Shown: positions 11,043 through 20,464, numbered from the stretch's first letter. The stretch is DNA of 64,000 nt from Lederbergia galactosidilytica (GCF_017873565.1 NZ_JAGGKH010000011.1:1-64000); one strand, 5' to 3'. Translations and numbers: made by a program. Notes: generated by a model from the letters alone, not told the origin.

Positions 11043-11196
11043 TTTCTAGCTTTATCTCCATTTTAAAAGAAAAAAGACTACAGACAAACACCAAAAATCA
11101 TGGTGTTTGTCTACAGTCTGAGCGGAGGATAATCCCCTGCTTTTGCATTATAAAAATCGTTTTTATATTTTTTCTGTCTACAGTAAAGTATAAAAA

Positions 11197-11856
11197 CTAA
11201 CTTAACACCTTTTTTTCAAAGCGATTAATGTCTGTATCTGCCCCAATAACAATCAAAATATCTTCTTGTTGTAAAGGAGCTTCGGCTGGTGGAGTGACGA
11301 TAATTTCCCTTCCCCTTTTGATTGCTACAATATTTATCCCGTATCTTGCACGCACATCTAAGTCAATTAAAGAATGACCAGCTAATAATTCATTTACCTT
11401 AATTTCCACAATACTATACTCATCAGAAAGTTCAAGATAATCGAGGATATTTTTTGAAACAATATAATGGGCTATTCTTCTGCCCATATCTCGTTCTGGA
11501 TGGACTACATGGTCTGCCCCAATTTTGCGCAGAACTTTTGCGTGATGATCATTTTGTGCTTTAACAGTAATAAAGCGAACCCCAACTTCTTTCAAGATTA
11601 GTGTCGTTAAAATGCTTGATTGAATGTCATCACCGATCGCGACAATAACATGGTCAAAATTCCTAATCCCTAAATTTTTTAGAACCGCTTCATCTGTCGT
11701 ATCAGCAATGGCCGCATGAGTAGCAATCGATGCATATTCATTTACCCTTTCCTCGTCCTTATCAATGGCCAAAACTTCCATTCCTTGCTCCAATAATTCT
11801 GTACAAATACTTCCCCCAAAACGACCAAGCCCGATAACTGCGAATTGTTTTTTCAT
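11197..11856 (-). CDS. ktrC: Potassium channel gating subunit KtrC (RCK/TrkA-N protein)
   Basis: This cytosolic octameric ring protein gates the KtrD potassium pore. The 219-residue protein has an N-terminal Rossmann RCK_N domain with GLGRFGGS at residue 9 and the nucleotide-binding acidic end LAIDKDEE. A C-terminal RCK_C domain (about 135-219) is the part that binds cyclic-di-AMP in this family. B. subtilis ktrC (ykqB) also lies near rnjA. The matching pore gene is at 36769-38124 in this window. Confidence 0.93.
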   Translation of the reverse strand: MKKQFAVIGLGRFGGSICTELLEQGMEVLAIDKDEERVNEYASIATHAAIADTTDEAVLKNLGIRNFDHVIVAIGDDIQSSILTTLILKEVGVRFITVKAQNDHHAKVLRKIGADHVVHPERDMGRRIAHYIVSKNILDYLELSDEYSIVEIKVNELLAGHSLIDLDVRARYGINIVAIKRGREIIVTPPAEAPLQQEDILIVIGADTDINRFEKKVLS

Positions 11857-11889
11857 CTTTCTCCTCCCTTGCGCCTACAAAACAATCCT

Positions 11890-12750
11890 TTATTCCTTAT
11901 TGTGATCTTTTGCATATGTCCAACCATGTTCTTGATAAACTTTTCCTTCTTTTAATAGTTTTCCTAAAGCACGTTTGAAGGAGCCTTTGCTCATATTAAA
12001 ACGTTTCTTAATGTCCTCAGGTTGACTTTTATCTGAATATGGCATTGACCCATTACGCCCTAATAAGTAATCAAAAATTTGCATGGCATCTTGATCAATC
12101 CGTTCATGCGTCCGTGGCAATAATGAAATATTAATGGTACCATCTGTTTTTACATCAATAACTCGCCCATTGATCTCTGCTCCAAGCCGTGGTTCTTCTT
12201 CTCTTTCCGATTCATGGATAAATCCTATTAGCCCTTCATCAGTTATAACCGAAGAACCAGCGAGGAGAACGCGAAACACTCGCCCATTAATTGATCGATT
12301 TAAATAACTATTATCAGCCTCTTTTACATTTGCACGCATCACTTCATCTGTTGCTGGCAATCCAAATAAGCGATCTTTATTATTTTTAATTAAAGTACAG
12401 AAGAGTTTGTCTCCTTCCCTCGGCCAGAGATGCATAGAATCTGGTAGATCATCCAGAGAGATAAGGATATCCTTCTTTAACCCGATATTAATGAAAATAC
12501 CAAGTCCCTCTTTCATTCCAACGACTTCAACCCAATCATATTTTCCTACTTGAATAGACGGAATCGTCTGTGAAGCAGACAAACGTCCTTGGTGATCTTG
12601 ATAGAGAAAGACCTCTATTTCCTGATCAAGTTCAATCGAATCGTTTATTTCAAGATGATGCAAGAGCACATCCTCCTCACCATCTGATAAAAAATAGCCA
12701 AAAGGTGCTTCTCGCACCACTTTTAATTGTACTGTTGTTCCAGCTTCCAT
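11890..12750 (-). CDS. cvfB: S1-domain RNA-binding protein CvfB (YitL)
   Basis: This putative RNA-binding regulator has 286 residues. The N-terminal half carries S1-like domains (GYFLSDGEEDVLLHH; EGLGIFINIGLKKDILI), a third S1 domain follows in the middle (GLIGFIHESE), and a winged-helix domain ends the protein (KRFNMSKGSFKRALGKLLKEG). In staphylococci the homologue affects virulence gene expression; in Bacillus the role is unclear. It lies 33 bases upstream of ktrC on the same strand and is probably co-transcribed with it. Confidence 0.92.
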   Translation of the reverse strand: MEAGTTVQLKVVREAPFGYFLSDGEEDVLLHHLEINDSIELDQEIEVFLYQDHQGRLSASQTIPSIQVGKYDWVEVVGMKEGLGIFINIGLKKDILISLDDLPDSMHLWPREGDKLFCTLIKNNKDRLFGLPATDEVMRANVKEADNSYLNRSINGRVFRVLLAGSSVITDEGLIGFIHESEREEEPRLGAEINGRVIDVKTDGTINISLLPRTHERIDQDAMQIFDYLLGRNGSMPYSDKSQPEDIKKRFNMSKGSFKRALGKLLKEGKVYQEHGWTYAKDHNKE

Positions 12751-12838
12751 TCGTTAATCCTCCGATCTAGTCTTCATCCCTGAATAGTGTTCATTATATC
12801 ATGCCACGGTTATAAACAAAATTGTCATTGATTGATAT

Positions 12839-13990
12839 TTAGGTTGCTTGCACTCGTTTTTGCAAACTTCTATCTTTCGCATATAAAATTATAAATAACA
12901 CTGTACCAATAAAGGCTGAAATGGCCCCGATTTTATAAATAAAGCCTCCACCATACAGATCCATCAAATATCCTCCTGCTGCACTACCAATAATGGTAGC
13001 TAAACCATTAAATGTTGCATAATAGGCTGTTTGCCCTGTAGCGAGCATCTCTTCAGGTATGATCTTGGCAATATATTGTAGAGCAGAAACCATAAAGATA
13101 GCAAATGTCACACTATGTAATGCTTGTGAATAAATAATCATCATTGGATCACTTAGTAAACCATATAAAAACCATCTCCCTGTATAAAAGCTCCCTGCCA
13201 TTCCCAATAGCACTAGCAATGGTATTCTCCTCATTAATAAATACATAATCGCCACCACTGGAGCTTCACTTAACGCAGAAAACGTCCAAGCTAAACCAAT
13301 TCTTCCCTCCGAAGCTCCTAATGACTTTAAATAAAGCGCCAACATACTGTCATTCATCCTGTGAGGAATAGCGATAAATAAGATAGCAATTAAAAAGAAC
13401 AGAAATCGTAAATTCCGAAAAGCTCGTTGAAATCCTATTTTTGTTAATGGTTTCCTTTCAACCACAGGATCCATAAGACGAGTCGCTAGAAATAAAACTC
13501 CAATCATTATAATGGAATAGATAATCCATAAATATTCAATACCTATTCCCCCAATAAGGTTGCCTAAGACAAATGAAGCAATCGCGAAACCGATGGATCC
13601 CCATACACGAATGGAGCCATAACTTATTCCTTTTTCTTTGGAAAAAACAGTTGAAAGACTATCAAGCAACGGTTGGATCGGTGACATAAAAAAGTGAAAA
13701 ATCATCATCATTAAAATCAAGATTGACATTGTTGGGCTAAAGAAAACAGCTAGTCCTGTTATAAGCGTTGCTAATAGTAAAAATAAGATAATATTTTTAA
13801 CAGTTTGTCTTTTATCAGATATCACTCCCCAGAAAGGTTGAGAAAAGATTGCCACTATCGGACCGACAGATAAAACAATCCCAATTTGGGCAGGACTCAA
13901 CCCCTTGAAACGAAATAACAATGGTAAAAACGCATTGATCATTGACACAATCCAATAATAAAAGAAATTAAATAGAGATATTCTTAACAT
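12839..13990 (-). CDS. Major facilitator superfamily permease (MFS_1-like, YwbF type)
   Basis: A 383-residue membrane protein with about 12 hydrophobic segments. It begins MLRISLFNFFYYWIVSMINA, shows the loop 2-3 signature as WGVISDKRQTVK and an IRVWGSIGFAIASF segment typical of the LacY/nucleoside-symporter-like MFS branch. The substrate cannot be read from sequence; sugars or nucleosides are the usual guesses. It ends 88 bases upstream of cvfB on the same strand. Confidence 0.85.
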   Translation of the reverse strand: MLRISLFNFFYYWIVSMINAFLPLLFRFKGLSPAQIGIVLSVGPIVAIFSQPFWGVISDKRQTVKNIILFLLLATLITGLAVFFSPTMSILILMMMIFHFFMSPIQPLLDSLSTVFSKEKGISYGSIRVWGSIGFAIASFVLGNLIGGIGIEYLWIIYSIIMIGVLFLATRLMDPVVERKPLTKIGFQRAFRNLRFLFFLIAILFIAIPHRMNDSMLALYLKSLGASEGRIGLAWTFSALSEAPVVAIMYLLMRRIPLLVLLGMAGSFYTGRWFLYGLLSDPMMIIYSQALHSVTFAIFMVSALQYIAKIIPEEMLATGQTAYYATFNGLATIIGSAAGGYLMDLYGGGFIYKIGAISAFIGTVLFIILYAKDRSLQKRVQAT

Positions 13991-14176
13991 TGTCTAACTC
14001 CTTAGCTGAAGACATAAAAAGGAGGATGATCCACAAATTGATCAACCCCCTTTTTTAAAATAGAAATAGTGAGTATTAGTTTTAACTCTCTGTAGCCAGC
14101 AATATTCAGCTCTGTATCGTTGCATAGATTGACTGTGAGCAAGATTGAATGTACAGGCTATAACACTATTTTACCC

Positions 14177-16003
14177 TTAAATTGCTTTCATCACTTTAAA
14201 CTGTGCTTCGATTAAACGATAATATTCGCCTTTGTATTCCATTAGTTCATCATGATTTCCTTCTTCAATAATTTCTCCCTGTTGAAGAACGAATATTTTA
14301 TCGGAATCTCTAATGGTTGAAAGTCTATGAGCAATAATAATCGATGTTCTGCCTTCGAGTAAGGTTTGTAAGGCCTTTTGAATTTGAACTTCTGTTTCGG
14401 TATCAATACTTGCTGTCGCTTCATCCAATATAATAATACGGGGATCAGCCAAGAGCGCTCTAGCAAATGACAATAATTGTCGTTCCCCTACAGATAATAT
14501 ATTTCCTCTTTCTTCTACTTCTGTTTCATAGCCCATTGGTAATTTTTTAATGAACTTGTCGGCTCCTATCGCTTCTGCCGCTGCCTTAACCTGTTCATCT
14601 GTTGCGGCTGGATTACCAAAACGAATATTTTCCATGATCGTACCTGAAAAAATAAAGGTGTCTTGTAATACCACACTGATTTGCCGACGAAGTTCAGTTA
14701 AAGAGACATCTTGCAAATCTTTTCCATCAATACGAACAGCTCCTGCTGTTGGATCATAAAAACGTGTAATTAAGTTGGCAATCGTTGATTTTCCTGACCC
14801 TGTATGACCTACAAGGGCAATCGTTTGGCCAGGTAACATTTCTAATGAAATTCCATTTAATGCCTTTCTTTTATCGTCATATGAAAATTCAACTTTGTCA
14901 AACTGAATATGTCCTTCAATATGTCCCAATGCAAGTGGCTTTTCTTTTTCATGAACAATCGGAAGTTCATCCAAATATTCAAAGATCCGCTCAGAAGAAG
15001 CCATTGCCATTAACAATTGATTATATAGTTGCCCCAGTCTGGAAATTGGTTCCCAAAACATTCCAATATAGAAAGCAAAGGAAACAAATTGACCAAGGGA
15101 GAGGGAACCACTTTGAATCAAATGTGCACCATACCATAATAATATTCCAGTTCCTACGGCATTCGTTACATCGACTAACGGACGAAACATAGCGCTTTTT
15201 TTCGTTGCCACTCGCCAAGCTTCAAAGTTTTCAGTGTTGACTCCATCAAAAAAAGCCATATTTTCATGTTCCTGTGTAAAACTTTGTGTAACTCTGATAC
15301 CTTGGATACTTTCATTTAAATGCGAATTCAGTTTTGATTGCTTTAATCGCATATATTGCCAAGATCGGCGAATGCTCTTTCTAAGGGTTGTAGAAAGTAA
15401 AAACATCAAAGGAAGTACAACTAAAACGGCCAGTGTTAACTGTGGACTCAATGTAAATAGAATAATAATGACCCCAAAAAGCATCAAGATATCCATAAAT
15501 ACATTAATAACCCCATTTGTAAATAAATCCTGTAACGAGTTCGTATCATTCATGATCCTGACAAGGATAGACCCTGCTGAACGTTGATCGAAAAAACGAT
15601 GTGACAATCCTTGGACATGGGTAAAGAGATGTTTCCGTAAATCATAAATCACCTTTTGCCCTAATTCATTACTCCATTTGATACGATAAATATTAGCTAT
15701 ATAATTTAAAATATATAAGAGTGCGATACCACCTACAATCCACATTAAATAAGATATATTTTTCTCTTCATTAATCGCCTTATCTAAAGCATAGACACCA
15801 ATCATAATAGGAATGATTAATCGAATCGCTGTTGTCACAAGTACGGTGATAATAGATGCAGGCAATAAATTTTTGACATATGGACCAAGGTAATTTAATA
15901 AACGATAGAGCTGTTTCCAATTAAATGGCTTATCAATCAATTGTTCCGTTGAGTAATGAAAGCGTTCCATTACAAGTGGATTTAGTTTTTTGTCTTTTTT
16001 CAT
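14177..16003 (-). CDS. yfiC: ABC multidrug exporter subunit YfiC (catalytically canonical half)
   Basis: A 608-residue half-transporter has an N-terminal six-helix exporter domain (about 40-330) fused to an ATPase domain. Walker A is GHTGSGKST and Walker B is IIILDEATASID with the catalytic Glu. The ABC signature is altered (LSVGERQ). The start MKKDKKLNPLVMERFHYSTE resembles B. subtilis YfiC. It lies seven bases downstream of yfiB and the two products should form a heterodimer exporting hydrophobic compounds. Confidence 0.92.
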   Translation of the reverse strand: MKKDKKLNPLVMERFHYSTEQLIDKPFNWKQLYRLLNYLGPYVKNLLPASIITVLVTTAIRLIIPIMIGVYALDKAINEEKNISYLMWIVGGIALLYILNYIANIYRIKWSNELGQKVIYDLRKHLFTHVQGLSHRFFDQRSAGSILVRIMNDTNSLQDLFTNGVINVFMDILMLFGVIIILFTLSPQLTLAVLVVLPLMFLLSTTLRKSIRRSWQYMRLKQSKLNSHLNESIQGIRVTQSFTQEHENMAFFDGVNTENFEAWRVATKKSAMFRPLVDVTNAVGTGILLWYGAHLIQSGSLSLGQFVSFAFYIGMFWEPISRLGQLYNQLLMAMASSERIFEYLDELPIVHEKEKPLALGHIEGHIQFDKVEFSYDDKRKALNGISLEMLPGQTIALVGHTGSGKSTIANLITRFYDPTAGAVRIDGKDLQDVSLTELRRQISVVLQDTFIFSGTIMENIRFGNPAATDEQVKAAAEAIGADKFIKKLPMGYETEVEERGNILSVGERQLLSFARALLADPRIIILDEATASIDTETEVQIQKALQTLLEGRTSIIIAHRLSTIRDSDKIFVLQQGEIIEEGNHDELMEYKGEYYRLIEAQFKVMKAI

Positions 16004-16010
16004 CTATTAC

Positions 16011-17765
16011 TCACCCTCTCTGCCCTTGCAAAATGGCCTTTTGATCTTGGAACTGAATTTTATATACACGTTCATATAGACCATTTCCATGAATAAGTTC
16101 TTCATGGGTGCCTCTTTCAACAATTCTTCCATTCTCTAATACAAGTATTTTATCTGCATGTTTCAATGAAGATATTCTGTGCGCAATGATAAATGTCGTT
16201 CTTCCCCGCATCACTTCTCTCATGGCCCCTTGAATTTTAAATTCCGTTTCCATATCAACAGCACTTGTTGCATCATCAAGGATTAGAATACTCGGATCAA
16301 GGCAAATCGCGCGAGCAATTGCAATTCGTTGTTTTTGTCCCCCAGATAATCCCAGTCCTCTTTCACCTAGTACAGTATCATATCCATCAGGCATTTGCGT
16401 GATAAATTCATGAGCATCAGCTCTTTTTGCTGCATCAATAATATCTTCCATACTTGCATCCGGTCGACCATAAGCAATATTCGCCTTTATCGTAGACGAA
16501 AACAGAAAGCTTTCCTGTAATACAAATCCGATATTACCTCTTAAAGCTTTTAATGAATAATCTTTTACATTTTTTCCATCGACAAGCACTTCGCCTGATT
16601 CTGCTTCATAAAATCTAGTAATTAGCTGAGTAATACTTGTTTTCCCTGAACCAGTTGCTCCGACAAGCCCGATAATCTCACCAGGTTCAGCATCAAAATT
16701 TATATCTGTTAAAGATAAGTTATCTTCTCCCGCATAGCGAAGAGATACATGATTAAATTCTACTTTTCCTTCAAGTCGTTCTGGTGAATATGCTCCTTCT
16801 TTATCTTTAATATCCTCTTGTGCCTCGAGAATTTCTAATAAGCGCTCACCAGATGCCTTGGATTGAGAAAACTGATTAATCGTGAATCCTAGATTCATAA
16901 TTGGCCATAAAATATAACCAACCAAACTATAAAAAGCTACCAATTCACCAGGTTTCAAGGAACCATTGATTACAAAATATCCCCCAAGAGAGAGTAATGC
17001 GATCACACAGAAATTCCCCAAAAACTCCATTAACGGAAAATACTTTGCCCAAATATTAGAAGTGAAAATATTGCGATCTTTATAGTCTTCATTAGAATAA
17101 TTAAATTTTTGATTTTGAAATTCTTCACGGGATAAAGATTTTACTGTATTAATCCCAGAAATACTTTCTTGAACATTTGTATTTAGCTTTCCAAATGAAC
17201 GACGGATATTACGGAAGGCCGGATGAACAGCCCTATCAAACTTAAACACTACGAAAAATAAAAAAGGTAATGAAATCATTGTTGCAAATGTTAATGGGAC
17301 TGAATAATAAAACATAACTCCAAATGTAACTGTTAATAATAGTACAAGTCTAATAATTTCTGCAAAGCCAAATGATAAAAAGAAGCGAAATGATTCAACA
17401 TCAGCTGTTAAACGTGACATTAAATCTCCTGTTTTAGCATTATCATAATAACGGAATGGCAAAAACTGCAACTTACCATATAAGGCTTTCCTCATTCTAT
17501 ATACGGAGTTAATACCAAATAAATCCCCCATATATTGCTGAAAAAACGTTGCAACTGCCTTTACAAGCATGATCCCAAAAAAGGCAAGTGTTAACGGCAT
17601 GATCCAATCGTATTGTTGATTTAACACAACATTATCAATCGTCAATTGAAGAATGATTGGATAAATTACTGTAATGGCCGTAACAACAAATAAAAAAATA
17701 GTTGAAATGATAAAGAACTTTTTATATGGCCAATAATATTTCCTTAACTTTTTAAACGTTTGCAT
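16011..17765 (-). CDS. yfiB: ABC multidrug exporter subunit YfiB (half with degenerate Walker B)
   Basis: A 584-residue half-transporter has a membrane domain (about 15-305) and an ATPase domain. Walker A is GATGSGKTS and the signature LSGGQKQR is canonical. Walker B reads ILILDDATSAVD, so the catalytic Glu is Asp. Paired with yfiC, which has the reverse pattern (good Walker B, altered signature), this gives one consensus and one degenerate ATP site, the known arrangement of heterodimeric exporters. It is the first gene of the pair. Confidence 0.92.
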   Translation of the reverse strand: MQTFKKLRKYYWPYKKFFIISTIFLFVVTAITVIYPIILQLTIDNVVLNQQYDWIMPLTLAFFGIMLVKAVATFFQQYMGDLFGINSVYRMRKALYGKLQFLPFRYYDNAKTGDLMSRLTADVESFRFFLSFGFAEIIRLVLLLTVTFGVMFYYSVPLTFATMISLPFLFFVVFKFDRAVHPAFRNIRRSFGKLNTNVQESISGINTVKSLSREEFQNQKFNYSNEDYKDRNIFTSNIWAKYFPLMEFLGNFCVIALLSLGGYFVINGSLKPGELVAFYSLVGYILWPIMNLGFTINQFSQSKASGERLLEILEAQEDIKDKEGAYSPERLEGKVEFNHVSLRYAGEDNLSLTDINFDAEPGEIIGLVGATGSGKTSITQLITRFYEAESGEVLVDGKNVKDYSLKALRGNIGFVLQESFLFSSTIKANIAYGRPDASMEDIIDAAKRADAHEFITQMPDGYDTVLGERGLGLSGGQKQRIAIARAICLDPSILILDDATSAVDMETEFKIQGAMREVMRGRTTFIIAHRISSLKHADKILVLENGRIVERGTHEELIHGNGLYERVYKIQFQDQKAILQGQRG

Positions 17766-18000
17766 AAAGTCCCCTCCTCAATGGCTTTCGGCCATGATAC
17801 TTAATATATCGGTTTCCGAAATGAATTTCCACTATTTTTTTATAAATTATTACTATTCATTCGAATATCCGATTCACCCTACATCTAAAGTCTGAACAGG
17901 CATTTTTTAGAAGAAATCGGTCACGCTCCAATTAAAATAATGTATTTTTACCCTGACTATTATAATCGTTTTCAATTCGTCTTGCGAGGGAATTGTACAA
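17766..18000 (-). promoter_or_regulatory. Upstream region of yfiBC
   Basis: AT-rich leader of the exporter operon. The ribosome binding site GAGGGGA precedes yfiB. I do not see an unambiguous promoter or a marR/mta-type operator. Confidence 0.3.
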
Positions 18001-18040
18001 AAAAATAAAAAAGATGCCCTTGAAATCATATGGGCATCTC
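18001..18040 (-). terminator. Terminator downstream of ccpC
   Basis: AGATGCCC (18012-18019) and GGGCATCT (18032-18039) pair. On the minus strand the stem is followed by TTTTTTATTTTT. It lies about 370 bases after the ccpC stop, with a repeat in between. Confidence 0.8.
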
Positions 18041-18112
18041 AAAAACATATGAATAAATTTTAACGTAACTGAATCCATTTCATAATAGAGATTTTAACAT
18101 TCAAATCCGAAC

Positions 18113-18214
18113 AGCGTTGATTTACGCTTCAGGTTGACGCTTTCCGGGGGACAGCTCGGGATCTCCCCTGTCACGCTAATCCCTCAGGTGTCGCCACCTT
18201 CCGCTCCAATCAAC
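18113..18214 (-). repeat. Bacillaceae intergenic repeat
   Basis: On the minus strand it reads GTTGATTGGAGCGGAAGGTG, then ACACCTGAGGGATTAGCGTG, then a long stem region GGGGAGATCCCGAGCTGTCCCCC, and ends with GGAAAGCG... and AAATCAACGCTG. The two ends are complementary (CAGCGTTGATTT with AAATCAACGCTG at one end; GATTGGAGCGG at the other). It belongs to the same family as 10936-11042 and shares the segment ACACCTGxGGGA with the 35.2-kb and 45.4-kb copies. Confidence 0.7.
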
Positions 18215-18412
18215 TAAGTTAAGGTAATACATGGACTAACACTTCAATCTCCTTTAACAATAACGTTCGTGTATTGATCATTAATAAGCAATGATGAAAT
18301 GGACTCAACTAAAAAATTTTAACTAATATTCAAATTATTGATTTCACATCTTAACTAATTTTAATTCGTGTGTAGCTTTTGTTACTAGTAGAAAAAATCT
18401 CTACACCAAAGC

Positions 18413-19294
18413 CTATTCAGTTCTTGTCGAGATAATTGATTGAACGACATCTACAAATGCTTTAACTTGCCGTAGTTCGAAAACAGATTCATATCCTAAT
18501 AACCAAGTATCACGCTTTAATGCCTGCTGTTTATCATCTAATAATGGAATTTTATACACATCTGTTTCTGAGCCAGTAAGGGTAATAGCAGGTAATATCG
18601 CGTATCCAATGCCATTATATGTCATCTGCTTACAAGTCTCTATCTGGTCCACCACAATCGTTCGTCTTGGAAATATTTGAAATTGGCGATGCCACCAATC
18701 TTGAATTTCTTGATAATACGTGGAATCACTTTTGAATTGAATAAAAGGGCGTTCGGTTTCTAATACTTCTTCCACCTTTTGAATTTCCCGATCAACTAGA
18801 TAAAGCTGATCCTCAAAAAGATGATGTTTAATACCTTTCCAATCGGTAGTCCCTCTAATGATCCCTAAATGAACTTCTCCTTCATACAAACTCTTTAAAA
18901 TTTCACTACTCCAGCCCGTTATTAAAGAAACTTTTGCGTATGGATAAGTGCGCAGAAACTCTTTTAACACTTTTGGTAGCCAATTATGACCAACAATTGA
19001 AGCACAAGCAATTTTCAAGGTGCCATGCACATGGGTTTGGAGAGATTGGAGCTCTTCAAAAACACGATCTTGCTTTTCTAAAATATTTTTTGCGAAATTC
19101 ACTACAATTTCTCCAGAAGGAGTCAGAATCAGTCCTTTTTGTGTTCTAAGAAATAAAGATACACCCCAATATTTTTCAATATTTTGCAAACGTTGTGATA
19201 ATGCCGGTTGTGATACAAATAATTTTTCTGCTGCCTTACGCATATTCGCTTCTTTCGCAAGTACTACAAGCAATTGATAGTCGGATATTGACAA
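18413..19294 (-). CDS. ccpC: LysR-family citrate-responsive regulator CcpC
   Basis: CcpC represses TCA-branch genes such as citB and citZ and responds to citrate. The N-terminal winged helix reads AAEKLFVSQPALSQRLQNIE. The effector domain contains SLITGWSSEILKSLYEG, DQIETCKQM and IGYAILPAITL, all closely similar to B. subtilis CcpC. I start at TTG 19294, which follows AAAGGA by eight bases and gives 293 residues, the length I recall for B. subtilis CcpC. The longer ATG frame reads through the ribosome binding site. Gene order with cbpB also matches B. subtilis. Confidence 0.92.
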   Translation of the reverse strand: MSISDYQLLVVLAKEANMRKAAEKLFVSQPALSQRLQNIEKYWGVSLFLRTQKGLILTPSGEIVVNFAKNILEKQDRVFEELQSLQTHVHGTLKIACASIVGHNWLPKVLKEFLRTYPYAKVSLITGWSSEILKSLYEGEVHLGIIRGTTDWKGIKHHLFEDQLYLVDREIQKVEEVLETERPFIQFKSDSTYYQEIQDWWHRQFQIFPRRTIVVDQIETCKQMTYNGIGYAILPAITLTGSETDVYKIPLLDDKQQALKRDTWLLGYESVFELRQVKAFVDVVQSIISTRTE

Positions 19295-19380
19295 TTGTAT
19301 CTTCCTTTCAGCATTATAAGAAAAGCGCAAGCGCCTGTTCAGCGGCGTACAAATTTTGAATCCATTGTTTTGAACAAGGT

Positions 19381-19500
19381 TAAACAGCTAAAGCTACCAC
19401 GTCCTGCGGCAGAAACAAACCGCGATGTCCTGTCGCTTTGACTGGAATAATACAACCCGTACATCGCAAGGCCGTTCTGACCAATGTCCTGTTGGCCCAA
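19381..19500 (+). ncRNA. Bacillaceae-1-like structured repeat, copy 2
   Basis: Three hairpins with GUCCU loops appear on the plus strand: around CCAC-GTCCT-GCGG (19397-19409), GCGAT-GTCCT-GTCGC (19422-19436) and CCAAT-GTCCT-GTTGG (19481-19495). The ends are AAACAGCTAAAGC and ACCAATGTCCTGTTGGCC, which are the reverse complement of the ends of copy 1 at 6256. It is antisense to the flanking ccpC and cbpB. Confidence 0.5.
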
Positions 19501-19525
19501 AAAGATTAGCTCCCTAAACGGGAGC
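19498..19525 (-). terminator. Terminator of cbpB
   Basis: GCTCCC and GGGAGC form a six-pair stem with a CTAAAC-type loop. On the minus strand it is followed by TAATCTTTTTGGG. It lies just after the cbpB stop. Confidence 0.7.
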
Positions 19526-19531
19526 CATATT

Positions 19532-19978
19532 TTATACATGATCTAATTTACCTAAATAATTTTTTAATTCCTTTAAAAGGATTCTTCTTGTAAAGATGCC
19601 TTCAAAAAAACCTTCACGATCTTCAACACATAAAAAAGGATAGTCAATCAGCAAATCAAGAGCTTTTTCAAACTCTTCATCCACACGTATTTTCGGAATT
19701 TGAATTTGCATAACATCTTCCACTTTTTTATCGCTTAATTTCTCAAATTCAATTCGTTCTAATCCAAGTATGGACTCCGTAATTAAAGGAGAACTAATCA
19801 ATCCATGCAGTTTAAAACGTGCATCTAATACCGGAATTGCGGAATAACCACTTTTTGTCAAAACTAATAAAGCATGTTCTAGGTTATTTCCGATCTGGAC
19901 ATGAGCAACTTTTTCGGATGGGATTATATAATCACTTATTTGTGGGTTCATGTTTTGATGACTTTGTAAGGAAATCAT
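19532..19978 (-). CDS. cbpB: CBS-domain cyclic-di-AMP-binding protein CbpB (YkuL)
   Basis: A 148-residue protein is made of a pair of CBS domains (about 12-65 and 85-140) and nothing else. It has YSAIPVLDARFKLHGLIS, a standard CBS beta-alpha-beta end. It is orthologous by length and position to YkuL of B. subtilis. Members bind cyclic-di-AMP and, when free, stimulate the stringent-response enzyme Rel; that function is taken from the family. Confidence 0.88.
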   Translation of the reverse strand: MISLQSHQNMNPQISDYIIPSEKVAHVQIGNNLEHALLVLTKSGYSAIPVLDARFKLHGLISSPLITESILGLERIEFEKLSDKKVEDVMQIQIPKIRVDEEFEKALDLLIDYPFLCVEDREGFFEGIFTRRILLKELKNYLGKLDHV

Positions 19979-20087
19979 TTCAATCCCTCATCTCTTTATA
20001 ATCTTAACTCTTCCTCATTTTAACATAAACCCATTAGGAAAGCGCTTTATTTGATGTATTTTTAACGAATTTTTAAAAAGTGCTAAT

Positions 20088-20342
20088 TTAAGATCGTTCT
20101 TTCTCTTCCTGAATCATTTCAAAAATCTCAATCGCAGCCATGTCGATATCATCAAATTGGTATTTCTGCTTGTCATGATCTTTACTATATTCCTCTACCT
20201 CATATGTATGAGAAGCAGGGAAGTATTTTACCTGGCATAAAACTTTTTGATTCACCTCAAATAACCGTTGAGGAACATCCTCTTGATCTCCATTATTTTG
20301 CATGGTTTGAAGCCTTTGTATAATGCTTACTAATTGTGACAT
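20088..20342 (-). CDS. ykuJ: YkuJ family protein
   Basis: An 84-residue soluble protein begins MSQLVSIIQRLQTMQ, has a central KVLCQVKYFPASHTYEVEE strand region and ends with an acidic helix. It matches B. subtilis YkuJ in length and position near cbpB and ykyB. The ykuK and ykzF genes found between them in B. subtilis are absent here. The function is unknown. The ATG follows AAAGGAG. Confidence 0.9.
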   Translation of the reverse strand: MSQLVSIIQRLQTMQNNGDQEDVPQRLFEVNQKVLCQVKYFPASHTYEVEEYSKDHDKQKYQFDDIDMAAIEIFEMIQEEKERS

Positions 20343-20464
20343 TGTTAAACTCCTTTCTTAAAAGACAATGTAATTATAAAAGACTTAAGAACTTGAATGC
20401 AAACCTCATGACTAAAAGTTATTGAGAAATAATAAATTTCTTAAATGTAATAGCATATTTCTTT

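Larger units (their letters stand above)
10251..11133 (-). mobile_element. Remnant of an IS1182-type insertion sequence
   Basis: Imperfect inverted ends bracket the region. The left end reads AATCCTCCGCACAGAGTG (from about 10253) and the right end, read inward on the minus strand, reads ATCCTCCGCTCAGACTG. Next to each end is a strong palindrome: 10275-10313 on the left and 11078-11116 on the right. Between them lies a truncated, frameshifted transposase on the minus strand, and between its start and the right end a Bacillaceae repeat (10936-11042). The element cannot transpose by itself. Confidence 0.75.

Noticed and set aside
10912-11200. Open frames on both strands (60 and 86 codons) over the GC-rich repeat
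   Set aside because: They arise from the low-stop, GC-rich repeat, have no ribosome binding sites and run into a palindromic IS end.
15021-15587. Long antisense frames within yfiC
   Set aside because: They are shadows of a clearly conserved ABC exporter gene.
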